A stretch of DNA of 64,000 bases from CAWBRT01 sp050015355 (GTDB lineage: Bacteria > Acidobacteriota > Terriglobia > Terriglobales > Acidobacteriaceae). Positions 52,801 to 60,441 of this stretch are shown in pieces. The stretch lies in the NCBI GenBank assembly GCA_050015355.1, contig JBEKBO010000005.1, forward strand, positions 1 to 64,000, given 5' to 3'. The notes beneath the pieces are model-generated. The model was given only the letters and a program-made list of their open reading frames with translations, was not told the DNA's origin and made no database searches. The stretch's first letter is position 1, and every line of letters starts with the position of its first letter. The position numbers and the translations under genes were made by a program.

Positions 52801-54102
52801 GCGCTCGGCATGGCCAACACTTTTGTCGCTCAGGGACAGACGGAGCAGGCGCAGAACGCATTGGCCGCCATCGGAAACCCTGAAACTTTCAAGGACAATT
52901 ACGACTATTCGCTGACGATGGGCAACATCTACCGCCAGCGGCATGATAACAGCCGGGCCATGCTTGCTTTTGCTCATGCCAGCGAACTGGGCGGCGGCGA
53001 TGAAATTGCGCAGCGCTCCATGCAGGAGACGGCGGGGCAAGAGGGCATACGGGTAACCCAAAAAATCACTGTCGATAGTGATTTCGACATGCACGGCCTG
53101 GTGGATGACTCCACGGTTTACCAACTGAACGCGCTCGCCAACGGGGCCGGCCCAACCAACCTGCCGGGGCCCTTCAACTCGCTGGAGACCGTCTGGACCA
53201 ATGGTTTTCGCGTTCACCAGGAAGGCATGCCGTTAATCAGCGGCTTTTTCCAGGTGCGCAATGCGCGCGGTCAGTTTGCCTTTCCCAATGAGGGGCTGAT
53301 TTTCAACCGCGATACCTACGACTACAACTTCAATGGTGCTTTGAATCCGGTTCTGCACATCGGACGAAACACGATTGCATTCAACTCTGGAATTCAGTTC
53401 ACGTTGCGGCGCGACCAGGAGTCGCCGGTGCAGATGAACCAGAACTTGTTCCGGGAGTTCGCCTACTTCTCCTCCAACTCGTTCGGAAACTGGCTGGCGG
53501 TGCAAGGCAGCGCTTTTCACGAGTCCGGACCTTTTTTGGACCAGAATCTCAGCTCCAGCGAAGTCGGCGCGCGCATCCAATTCACGGTCGGGCGGCCCTG
53601 GGGACACACGCAGTTGATCACGGCATACTCGGTCCGCGACCTGACGTTCAGCCCCCTGATCCGCGAGTTCTACTCGACGCTTATGTCGGGGGGTCTGCAA
53701 CACCAGTTCGGAAAGAACCTAAAGGTGGCGGTTTTGGCCGACTACATCCGGTCCTGGCGTGTGCAAGAGCCGAGTATTTTGGCAAACGGCCAGGTTTCCT
53801 GGTTTGCGCAGACACTCAGGCCGGCTGGCGAAGTGCAATACAAAGTCAACAACCGGTGGAGCGCCGATGCCAACTTTTCGCTCTCGCGTGGTCAAGGATT
53901 TCATTCGTATGACAACGTGCAGAACAGTTTTTTCATCTCTTATACAAAACCAATTCGCCGCTCAATGGAAGATGTGGGCGGCTCGGTTCCGGTCGAGTAT
54001 CCACTTCGATTCTCTTTCGGAATTGAAACTGCGGACTATTTCAATTTCACTGGCCACGGCCAGACCATCCTCCGTCCATTGGTGCGTCTGACGGTGTTTT
54101 AG
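49867..54102 (+). CDS. giant TPR/outer-membrane beta-barrel protein, polysaccharide exporter type
   Basis: A 1411-residue protein: signal peptide (about 1-24, ALASAQ), a low-complexity linker, some twenty-five tetratricopeptide repeats from about residue 75 to 1055, and a C-terminal outer-membrane barrel of about 350 residues that ends in phenylalanine (RPLVRLTVF). This is the layout of PelB, BcsC and PgaA, which pass a newly made polysaccharide through the periplasm and outer membrane; the barrel here begins near GIRVTQKITVDSDF. It is longer than those proteins. GTG 49867 is chosen because the signal peptide starts there; GTG 49858 is the alternative. The glycosyltransferase gene follows after 13 nt. 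Confidence 0.82.
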   Translation: MKKSSSFLICSLLAVCSAALASAQTFEIGGEQQQHANTPSNENTRTNVRSEQKNAKPDQGPGGQLGWGSSIEVGRNARAAEDALLHGNPAAAADFAARAVKAAPQDAKLWFLLGYTSRLAGRFAQSLQAYDEGLRLKPGELDGLSGKAQTYARMGRTDDAKKLLLQVINADPRRENDLLMAGELFIRSNDLQTGIRLLARAEAIHPTSHAELMMAVAYLKLKQPERARQLLDQAKMRDPHNPMVFRAVANYYREEHDYKAAISTLRNSPVFNSDVLADLGYSYELNGDKQEAADSYAKAAKLAPNQIGLQLSAAAAFMRLGQLDRTREYLGHAEILDANYYRLHALRAQLAKAEERNQDAVREYNAAIANLPAGVPPEGQLYPIQLRLNLSELYRDAGDDLNARRQIAVAEQMMDQLHIEGTARAEFLRVRAAVRTAGQDYSGAEADLKQAAKLDPENLNITLQYAALLWKMDRKQESRATYSGVLQKDPRNRLAMEGLGYLARDEGDTKTAEKFFDQYASEYPDDYVPFLALGDLYTATREFAKAELNYQKAHKLAPANAIVVANGANAAIEARQISLAGEWIARANGKMLDDPRVMRETERYLFHSGKYLESAQLGYKVIQQLPKDRNASVYLGYDLYNLGRFDDVLGLVEQYENILPKEGNFPLLAGHVHKQNQLLGEAVDDYTRAIERDPNMVDAYVNRGYVRNDMQNAEDAVKDFETALRLSPNSGVAHLGMSFSQLELHHGRIALEQVELAEKQLGESGATHLARATAFRQQRLLRPAEREYLAALKFAPDDLKLHLGLADTQDRQRRYQDAIHTLNDALRLSPDDPLIYASLAHAYAELHDRERTLQYVAAAEKLSPDQSAILLNTGDALLTLGDRQAAMERFTRALQAPDGNRVEARLAIARLFGRQGKNDDARQQISLSLAEARIGEAEPVSADNLIEAGNLLLAMNDFDLASRYFQRAKTAGAADEVVALGMANTFVAQGQTEQAQNALAAIGNPETFKDNYDYSLTMGNIYRQRHDNSRAMLAFAHASELGGGDEIAQRSMQETAGQEGIRVTQKITVDSDFDMHGLVDDSTVYQLNALANGAGPTNLPGPFNSLETVWTNGFRVHQEGMPLISGFFQVRNARGQFAFPNEGLIFNRDTYDYNFNGALNPVLHIGRNTIAFNSGIQFTLRRDQESPVQMNQNLFREFAYFSSNSFGNWLAVQGSAFHESGPFLDQNLSSSEVGARIQFTVGRPWGHTQLITAYSVRDLTFSPLIREFYSTLMSGGLQHQFGKNLKVAVLADYIRSWRVQEPSILANGQVSWFAQTLRPAGEVQYKVNNRWSADANFSLSRGQGFHSYDNVQNSFFISYTKPIRRSMEDVGGSVPVEYPLRFSFGIETADYFNFTGHGQTILRPLVRLTVF

Positions 54103-54115
54103 GCCAGGGGGCCCG

Positions 54116-55366
54116 ATGAAAATCTGTCTGGTGACTGCGTTCCCGCCGAGCCGGCGGGGATTGAACGAATACGGATATCACATAGCCAAAGAGTTGCAGC
54201 GGGATCCCCTGCTCAGTCTCACGGTGTTGGCGGACGAGCTTGATTCGCCGCAGCCCGAGGTTGAGGGATTCGACGTTGTCCGCTGCTGGTCCTTTGACAA
54301 GCTGTCGAATCCGCTCCGTCTGCTCAAAGCTATTCGTGATGTTAAGCCGGACGTGGTTTGGTTTAACTTGCTGTTCTCGACCTTCGGAAACAGTCCCGTC
54401 GCTGCCTTTGCCGGTCTTTCGATTCCGGCCATGATGCGGCTATCCGGTTTTTACACCCACGTTACGTTGCACCACCTGATGGATAATATCGACTTAGGGC
54501 ACGCAGGCGTGCGTTTTCCCCGCGCTTACCGCGTAGCGGGACGTCTTGCCACCCGCGTGCTTCTGATGGCTAACTCGGTCTCGGTGCTTTTGCCGGCCTA
54601 TCGCCGCACCTTGATGGAGAGATACGGCGGCGAAAATGTCCACTTTCGCGCGCACGGTATTCTTTCCGCCAGGCCCGAGACGCCTGATTTTGCTCAGCGC
54701 GGCAATCCTCACCACCGCATTCTGGCGTTTGGGAAGTGGGGCACCTACAAGCGCCTTGAGTTGCTCATCGAGTCATTTGCCAAAGTGCATGAACGCATGC
54801 CTGAAGCTCGGCTCGTAATCGCCGGGTCCAATCACCCCAAAGCGCCCGGCTACGTCGAATCGGTCGCGGAGCGCTTCCGCGACAACCCTTACATCAGCTT
54901 CACAGGTTACGTGGCGGAAGAGCAGATCCCCGATCTGTTCCGCACCGCCTCGGCCATGGTCATGCCGTATTCCTCCGCCACCGGTTCGAGCGGAGTGGCG
55001 CACATTGCCTGCGAGTACGGCGTTCCGATCATCTGCGCCGACATCCCCGACTTTCGGGAGATGGGGGACGATGAGCGGCTGGCAATTCGGTTCTACAAAA
55101 CCGGGGATCCCGGTGACCTGGCCGATTGCCTTTGCAAGGTGATCGGTGACCTTCCGCTCATGCAGGAGATGGCGGAGCAGAATTTTTCGGCGGCGTTACG
55201 CATGACGATGCCGCAGATTATCCGTCAATACTTGCGCTCTTTTGACTTGCATAAACATCAGCGCTCACTGGAACCGATTTCGCGCTTTCGTCGACTCCCA
55301 GGATGGGTGCCGTCGCGTTCGGCGATCTTCCGTGCTGCAACTCCCAGGTGGACACCATGGATGTAA
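54116..55366 (+). CDS. GT4-type glycosyltransferase
   Basis: A 416-residue GT-B glycosyltransferase. The N-terminal half starts LVTAFPPSRRGLNEYGYHIA, a typical acceptor-side Gly loop. The C-terminal donor domain has ILAFGKWGTYKRLELLIESF, LVIAGSNHPKAPG and the Glu-containing motif GVAHIACEYGVPIICADIPD. Family 4 enzymes use nucleotide sugars with retention of configuration; some (PelF) make exopolysaccharide chains on their own. Acting in the cytoplasm, it would make or extend the polymer exported by the preceding protein. It overlaps the next gene by 10 nt. Confidence 0.87.
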   Translation: MKICLVTAFPPSRRGLNEYGYHIAKELQRDPLLSLTVLADELDSPQPEVEGFDVVRCWSFDKLSNPLRLLKAIRDVKPDVVWFNLLFSTFGNSPVAAFAGLSIPAMMRLSGFYTHVTLHHLMDNIDLGHAGVRFPRAYRVAGRLATRVLLMANSVSVLLPAYRRTLMERYGGENVHFRAHGILSARPETPDFAQRGNPHHRILAFGKWGTYKRLELLIESFAKVHERMPEARLVIAGSNHPKAPGYVESVAERFRDNPYISFTGYVAEEQIPDLFRTASAMVMPYSSATGSSGVAHIACEYGVPIICADIPDFREMGDDERLAIRFYKTGDPGDLADCLCKVIGDLPLMQEMAEQNFSAALRMTMPQIIRQYLRSFDLHKHQRSLEPISRFRRLPGWVPSRSAIFRAATPRWTPWM

Positions 55367-56502
55367 GGGCGATTCTTTTGATCGGGGGCAAGCCCGAAGC
55401 CTCCAGCGAGCATTTCACCGGCGTGCCGCTCGCCATGCTGGACCTGCTCGGGGCCAGTCTGCTGAACCGCGTCACGCATCGCATGCATCAGCAGGGCATC
55501 AGCTCGATTGCGGTTATCTCCGAGTATGACCAGTTTCCGGATCGCAATCTCAGCCCTGATCTTCGTTGGTTTAAAGCGGCGAACGGCCAGTTCTGGCGAT
55601 TTGCCGAGGCTGTCTTCAACGATTTCGCTCAGAACGGGGCCGAGCTGATCGTGGTGTTGCGCCTCGACTCCTACGTGACTGTCGACTACGAAAAGCTGGT
55701 GCAGTTTCACCTCGACCATCACAGCCGGCTGACGCAAGCCTGCGACAACCAAGGCGAGGCGCTGGATCTGTTCGTGATCAGTGCCTCCCGGCGTAACGAC
55801 GCCGCGTTCATCTTCCGCAACATCCTGGGCCGCTTCCGGGTACCGCCCGACGTCTTCTACTTGGATGACCGCCGGAATCGCCTGCAAACCATCGCGGATT
55901 TTCGCCGCCTGGCATTGGAGTCGTTCACCGGCAAAACCGGCATCGAACCACAGGGAGTGCAGATCAGGCCCGGTGTGTGGGTCGCTCCAGGCGCGCGGAT
56001 TCACCGTGAGGCACGGATCGTGGCGCCGGCCTATATCGGCGCCTACGCGCGCGTTCGCGCCTTGGCGGTGGTAACTCGCGGCAGCGTCATTGAACGCAAC
56101 TCGGAGATCGACTGCGGCACGGTGATAGAGAACTCCACCCTCCTGCCATTCAGCCAAGTCGGCGCCGGACTCGACGTCAGCTTTTCCGTGGTCGGATTCC
56201 GCCACATCTTTCATCTGCAACGCCGGGTGGATGTGGAGATCGCCGATGAAAGGCTGATCGACATGGCTTCCACCAGCGCTACGGTCAGGGCGCTGAGCGA
56301 CATGTTTAGTCTGGCTCTGTATATGCCGAAAGCTTTGCTTTCGAACCTGCGCGAAAAGAAAAGGGAAATCCCGGCCACCTTGCCCAAGGCAATCCAGGCG
56401 GCCCCGCCTTCCCTCTCGACCGCTGCGGCCGAGCATCAAGAGCGCGCCGATCGTCATTTTGCACCCGAGTTGATGGCAGCGAGGAGATATGGAAACGAGT
56501 AG
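55357..56502 (+). CDS. nucleotidyltransferase-like protein with left-handed-helix tail
   Basis: A 381-residue protein. The N-terminal about 200 residues resemble sugar-nucleotidyltransferases in order of elements (ILLIGG, VPLAMLDLLGASLLNRV, VVLRLDSYVTV), but the catalytic GxGTR...PK loop is replaced by GGKPEASSEHFTGVPL, so catalysis is doubtful. Residues about 215-310 are a hexapeptide left-handed beta-helix (IRPGVWVAPGARIHREARIV, APAYIGAYARV). The tail is Ala/Lys-rich and probably disordered. It may bind a nucleotide sugar as a regulatory or scaffold protein for the glycosyltransferase. ATG 55357 lies inside the end of the GT gene, and the STAS gene overlaps its own end by 14 nt. Confidence 0.7.
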   Translation: MDVRAILLIGGKPEASSEHFTGVPLAMLDLLGASLLNRVTHRMHQQGISSIAVISEYDQFPDRNLSPDLRWFKAANGQFWRFAEAVFNDFAQNGAELIVVLRLDSYVTVDYEKLVQFHLDHHSRLTQACDNQGEALDLFVISASRRNDAAFIFRNILGRFRVPPDVFYLDDRRNRLQTIADFRRLALESFTGKTGIEPQGVQIRPGVWVAPGARIHREARIVAPAYIGAYARVRALAVVTRGSVIERNSEIDCGTVIENSTLLPFSQVGAGLDVSFSVVGFRHIFHLQRRVDVEIADERLIDMASTSATVRALSDMFSLALYMPKALLSNLREKKREIPATLPKAIQAAPPSLSTAAAEHQERADRHFAPELMAARRYGNE

Positions 56503-56938
56503 ACCGGTAGTGGTGAAGCGAGTTCCCGAACGAGTCAACCTGAAAGAGGCCCGCAAGTTCCTGCGCGCGGTCGAACCGATATTGCAGTCTGACCGGCCGC
56601 AGGTGGTTCTTGATCTTTCCAACGTGCGGCAACTGGATTCAGCGGGCGTCGACATGCTGCTCCACTGCATGAGCGAAGCGATGAAGCGCGATGGGGACGT
56701 AAAGCTGGCCGCCCCTTCGGCGGAAGCCATGGTCGTCCTCGAGTTGACCCGCACCGGGCGGCTGTTCGAGATCTACGATTCGGCAACGGATGCCACGCGA
56801 AGTTACAGCAGCTTCCTGCCCAACGTCATGCGGCAGTTTTCCGCGCCGGAAACGCCAACTATTTCATTTCCCAGCGCTGGTTCGAAAGTGACGGCGAGTC
56901 ACGTTCAGCCGGGCGGAAATAACGAAAACGCGGCATGA
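56489..56938 (+). CDS. STAS-domain protein (anti-sigma-factor antagonist type)
   Basis: A 149-residue protein whose first about 105 residues are a STAS fold (RVNLKEARKFLRAVEP, VVLDLSNVRQLDSAGVDMLL). The Ser of DSAG corresponds to the residue phosphorylated in SpoIIAA-like antagonists. A Pro/Ser-rich 40-residue tail follows. Such proteins are switched by a kinase and phosphatase, neither of which is in this operon. Lying between nucleotidyltransferase-like and flippase genes, overlapping both, it may regulate polymer output directly rather than a sigma factor. This is inferred. Confidence 0.83.
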   Translation: METSRPVVVKRVPERVNLKEARKFLRAVEPILQSDRPQVVLDLSNVRQLDSAGVDMLLHCMSEAMKRDGDVKLAAPSAEAMVVLELTRTGRLFEIYDSATDATRSYSSFLPNVMRQFSAPETPTISFPSAGSKVTASHVQPGGNNENAA

Positions 56939-58242
56939 GTTCCAAGCAACACGCCGTATTCGAGTGGGCGGAGCGCCAGGCGGGCTTCGCAGACCGGTTG
57001 CTGCACTCCCGGCAATCACGCGGCCTGGTATTGTCCGGCAGTGTGATCATGCTGGTGGGTTCGGGCTTCGTGAGCCTGGCGAATTTCGGCTACAACATCA
57101 GTGTCGCTCACCTGTTGGGGCCCGGGGACTTCAGTCACGCGGCGGCGGCGGTTACGCTGCTCATGCTCGCCTCCTGCATCAACTTGGCGTTTCAGCTTGT
57201 TGCGGCCAAATTCATCGCGCGTAACCAGCAAGCAGGCGGCCGCGCCGCCGTCTACCGGACGCTGATGCGCCAAGCCTGGAGCGTGGGACTGGGCCTCTGT
57301 GTCGCGCTGCTGCTGTTGAGCGAGCCAATCTCTCACTACCTGCGCCTGCCGTCCAAGCGGCTGATCGAGGTGCTTGCGCTTGGGATGTTGTTTTACATCC
57401 CCCTGGGTGTGCGCCGTGGCGGAATGCAGGGCACCTGTCAATTCGTCCGCCTGAGCGTCAACCTCATCGTTGAGGCTCTGGTGAAGCTGATTGCGGCGGT
57501 TGCCTGCGTGCTGATGGGCGCCGGCGTAATGGGCGCCGTGGGAAGCATTTCGCTGTCGGTGCTCGCCGCCTATTTGCTGCCTGCCGGAGATGCCGATTTG
57601 CGCGGCAAACCCGGGCCGGGGCAGGTGGCTTCCTTCAGCGAAGGAGTGCAGGCGATCATCTTCTTTATCGGCCAAGTCATCATCAGCAATATCGATATCC
57701 TGATGGTGAAGCACTACTTTGCCCCGCGCGATGCCGGCTTATACGCCGCTGTCGCCCTGGTCGGACGCCTTCTCTATTTCGCCACCTGGTCGGTGACCAC
57801 CGCCATGTTCCCGGTTTCCGCCGGTGAGGCCGTGGAACGTGAAAGCCGCAAGACCGTGATTGTGCCGCTGCTGTTTGTCACCGGTCTGTCCGTCGGTTTT
57901 GTTTTGTTGCTGGCAACATTCCCGGACCTGGTGATCGGGACGTTGTTTGGCGGCGGATTTCACCACGGAGGGATGAAGCTGCTGCTGACCATGAATGCGA
58001 TCGCCACGGGCACCTATGCGCTGAGCGTTGTGCTGATCACTTACGAGATGTCGCGGCGGATCGCCAATACCGGATGGCTGCAGCTCGTGGTCAGTGGAAT
58101 GGTGGTGGCGGGAGTCGCCGTCTTCCACGGCTCCCTTTTGGAAGTAATTGTCGTCCAGCAGATCTTGCGTATTCTGCTCCTTTTTGCCGTTTCCGTTCCG
58201 TTCTTTGTCCGGGGCAAGGCGAGCGTCCAGGAGGCTGTATGA
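56935..58242 (+). CDS. Wzx-like polysaccharide flippase (MOP superfamily)
   Basis: A 435-residue protein with about twelve membrane helices after a 30-residue cytoplasmic N-terminus (first helix SGSVIMLVGSGFVSLANFGY). The pattern FGYNISVAHLLGPGDFSHAA followed by two six-helix halves matches oligosaccharide flippases (Wzx, PelG-like). It would move a lipid-linked or nascent glycan across the inner membrane. ATGA overlaps link it to the STAS gene before it and to the following gene. Close relatives would decide between the Wzx and PelG type. Confidence 0.83.
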   Translation: MSSKQHAVFEWAERQAGFADRLLHSRQSRGLVLSGSVIMLVGSGFVSLANFGYNISVAHLLGPGDFSHAAAAVTLLMLASCINLAFQLVAAKFIARNQQAGGRAAVYRTLMRQAWSVGLGLCVALLLLSEPISHYLRLPSKRLIEVLALGMLFYIPLGVRRGGMQGTCQFVRLSVNLIVEALVKLIAAVACVLMGAGVMGAVGSISLSVLAAYLLPAGDADLRGKPGPGQVASFSEGVQAIIFFIGQVIISNIDILMVKHYFAPRDAGLYAAVALVGRLLYFATWSVTTAMFPVSAGEAVERESRKTVIVPLLFVTGLSVGFVLLLATFPDLVIGTLFGGGFHHGGMKLLLTMNAIATGTYALSVVLITYEMSRRIANTGWLQLVVSGMVVAGVAVFHGSLLEVIVVQQILRILLLFAVSVPFFVRGKASVQEAV

Positions 58243-58988
58243 AGAAACTTTGGCGAGTCACCGAGTCGGACGCCGTCGCCGAGTTCCTCAAGAACGAGTT
58301 TTACCGGGATGAATTTCATCGTGACCGGGAGAACTTCGAACACGTCGTCATGCACGCCGATATCGCGAACGAGGCTGAGAACGCACTGCGCAGAGCCCTG
58401 CTGTTTCGCCGCCGCGGCCACATGTGGCGCGAGCTGCCGGCAGACACGCAGTGGTGGGAAGTCAGCATTGAGCCGGGCGATCTCGAACTGTTGCGCGTTT
58501 TTCCCCGCGCCCAGTGGCGCCGGATCGCGTCCGGCAGTTTCCTGTTGGAAAAGATCGTTGAGCGCATTCGCAATAAGAAGTTTTCCGGCCGCACTCGCGA
58601 GTTCATCTCGAAGGTGCAGGCTCTGAGTTACCGTTTGCGCACTGACCAGACCCGCAGTTGCGTGCTGCTGATCGGAATCGACGAAAGTTCGCCGTTCACC
58701 ATTCTGGAGGGTAATCATCGCCTCACTGCCGCGCTGTTGGCGGATGGAACGCTCCTCCCGAACCGATTCCGGGTGCTGTGCGGTTTTTCCGCCAGGATGT
58801 CCGAGTCGTGCTGGTACGAAACGAATGTGGCTAATCTATGGCGGTATGCCAAGAATCGAATGCGAAACCTGGTGTACGACAAAGATGCCGACACAGAGCG
58901 CGCCCTGAAAGATACCCGTAAAGAGTGTGCGGCCGACCCCATGGAAGGTGCGTTGTCAGGCCGCAAGGTGGTCCCAGGATCGAAGTAA
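58239..58988 (+). CDS. cytoplasmic protein of unknown function
   Basis: A 249-residue soluble protein without signal or membrane segments. Visible features are a Lys/Arg/Glu-rich helical N-terminus, WRELPADTQWWEVSIEPGDL, and ILEGNHRLTAALLADG near residue 160, the (D/E)G(N/H)HR motif shared by ParB/sulfiredoxin-fold proteins. If that fold is real it may bind or hydrolyse a nucleotide. No family is recognised with confidence. GGAGG precedes ATG 58239, which overlaps the flippase stop (ATGA). It is therefore a firm member of the operon. Confidence 0.7.
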   Translation: MKKLWRVTESDAVAEFLKNEFYRDEFHRDRENFEHVVMHADIANEAENALRRALLFRRRGHMWRELPADTQWWEVSIEPGDLELLRVFPRAQWRRIASGSFLLEKIVERIRNKKFSGRTREFISKVQALSYRLRTDQTRSCVLLIGIDESSPFTILEGNHRLTAALLADGTLLPNRFRVLCGFSARMSESCWYETNVANLWRYAKNRMRNLVYDKDADTERALKDTRKECAADPMEGALSGRKVVPGSK

Positions 58989-59021
58989 CAAACCCCGCCG
59001 GATGGCAGAAGAGAGTTCCCT

Positions 59022-59525
59022 ATGAAACTGCAAATTGCCGTGACAAAGGCCCTGATTCTCGCAGTTGGATTCGCGCTCTGTGGCGCGCCAGAACTGCTGC
59101 ACGCGTGGCAACAGCCGCAATCCGAGCCGGCCCCCGTCATCAACGGCACGACCGTTAACCCCTCGCAGGGTCCGCTGGCGCCGGTTCCGGCGCCGGAAAC
59201 GCAGCCGGCGCCCTCTCAGCAGAACCAGCCCGCGTCGACGCCGGCGCCTTCAACAGAGTTGTCGCAGCGCCCGAGTCAGCAGCCTTCGACGGTTATCACG
59301 GAACCCCTGGGAACGGCGACTGCCGAGGGTGTCCCCACGAACGGCGGCGGAGCTTCGCGTCCGGCTGGAACGGCTATTGCCGGCGCCAAGCAGCACCAGA
59401 TGCGCTCGCTGTTTTTGAAACTTGGGGCCGTGGCTGCCGCTGGCGTGGCAATCGGAGCCGTAGCAGGGTTGTCGAAAGGAACTCCCAGCACCGCACCGGG
59501 CAGCACGCGTGCTGCTGCTCGCTAA
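59022..59525 (+). CDS. exported Pro-rich protein with C-terminal hydrophobic segment
   Basis: A 167-residue protein with signal peptide (about 1-28, ending LLHAW), a low-complexity stretch rich in Pro, Gln, Ser, Thr (about 30-110), and a Gly/Ala-rich hydrophobic C-terminal segment (FLKLGAVAAAGVAIGAVAGL) that could insert in a membrane. No domain is recognised. AGAGAG precedes ATG 59022, 33 nt after the previous stop. Composition suggests a spacer or envelope anchor, perhaps for the polymer machinery. Confidence 0.6.
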   Translation: MKLQIAVTKALILAVGFALCGAPELLHAWQQPQSEPAPVINGTTVNPSQGPLAPVPAPETQPAPSQQNQPASTPAPSTELSQRPSQQPSTVITEPLGTATAEGVPTNGGGASRPAGTAIAGAKQHQMRSLFLKLGAVAAAGVAIGAVAGLSKGTPSTAPGSTRAAAR

Positions 59526-59526
59526 A

Positions 59527-59550
59527 GCAGTTTCGCGAAAGGTATATCCC
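59527..59550. repeat. palindromic element end, copy E
   Basis: GCAGTTTCGCGAAAGGTATATCCC, matching one arm of the element family (GACCAGTTTTGCGAAAGG at 42659-42676). It follows the preceding gene's stop directly. The TCTAGA core itself is not kept. Confidence 0.4.
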
Positions 59551-59645
59551 ATGACGCCCGTATGCGGCTGCATCTCTATACCGAAAGCGTTCTGGATGAG
59601 AAAGACCATGCTGGTTGAAACAGACAGCGAACCTGGGGCAGAACA

Positions 59646-60350
59646 ATGAATGCACCGACAAAGCGGAGTTGCGCGATGCTGGTTTCATTTTCGGGAATCG
59701 ACGGCTGCGGTAAGACGACTCAGATCGATAACCTGCGACGCGTGATCTCCGGCCTCGGGCTCAGCGACCAGCTTTTGACTTTCTGGGACAATGTCGTGGT
59801 GTTTTCGCGCTACCGCGAGGAGTTTGTTCACAAGGTTTACGGAAGTGAGCGCGGCGTGGGGTCGCCTGAACGTCCAGTCAAGCGCCGCGACAAGAACGTG
59901 CGTGCCTGGTATCTCACGCTGATGCGTCACCTGCTTTACTTGATTGACGCCGTTCATCTCAACTTCGTGGTGGCCCGCGCCATGGGCTCGGGATGCGATG
60001 TCGTCATCTTTGACCGCTACATCTACGATGAGATGGCGAACCTTCCTCTGACGAATCCGCTGACCCGCCTGTGGGTGCAGATCATCAGGCTGGTCGTGCC
60101 GCAACCCGACCTGGCTCTGCTGCTCGACGCCGATCCGGAAGAGGCCCGCGCGCGCAAGCCGGAGTATCCGGTGGACTTCATGCACAAATGCCGCAAGTCT
60201 TATTTTGACTTGACGCGTGTCGTGCGCAACATCACTGCCGTGCCGCCGTTGCCTCTGGCCGAGGCCAAGAGGGAAGTCGAGTTGCTGTTCCGGGAAAAGA
60301 TTCAATGCAGGCGAACCCCGGAGAGCGAGAGTGCAGTTCCCGCCGCCTGA
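59646..60350 (+). CDS. thymidylate-kinase-like P-loop protein
   Basis: A 234-residue P-loop kinase-like protein. Walker A is FSGIDGCGKTTQID (about residues 16-29), the DRY motif is VIFDRYIYDEM near residue 120, and the lid resembles thymidylate kinases (ADPEEARARKPEYP). Between them the sequence departs from housekeeping Tmk (VKRRDKNVRAWYLTLMRHLL), so its substrate may not be dTMP. Related proteins occur in polysaccharide loci, where their role is unclear; this one is at the end of such an operon, with its own terminator after it. Start ATG 59646. Confidence 0.75.
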   Translation: MNAPTKRSCAMLVSFSGIDGCGKTTQIDNLRRVISGLGLSDQLLTFWDNVVVFSRYREEFVHKVYGSERGVGSPERPVKRRDKNVRAWYLTLMRHLLYLIDAVHLNFVVARAMGSGCDVVIFDRYIYDEMANLPLTNPLTRLWVQIIRLVVPQPDLALLLDADPEEARARKPEYPVDFMHKCRKSYFDLTRVVRNITAVPPLPLAEAKREVELLFREKIQCRRTPESESAVPAA

Positions 60351-60370
60351 TACGGCGAGCGTCCAATCGT

Positions 60371-60408
60371 GAAGGCCCAGCCATATGACTGGGCCTTCCT
60401 TAGTTTTT
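60371..60408 (+). terminator. rho-independent terminator of the polysaccharide operon
   Basis: GAAGGCCCAG (60371-60380) pairs perfectly with CTGGGCCTTC (60389-60398), 10 bp with an 8-nt loop, followed by CTTAGTTTTT. It lies 21 nt after the stop of the kinase-like gene and insulates the operon from convergent purF. Confidence 0.87.
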
Positions 60409-60441
60409 GCCGCTGAACGGCAGCCTGCACCGCAATCCGAT

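Noticed and set aside
55258..56754. Minus-strand frame of 498 codons across three genes
   Set aside because: Antisense to three overlapping, recognisable genes; no family features.
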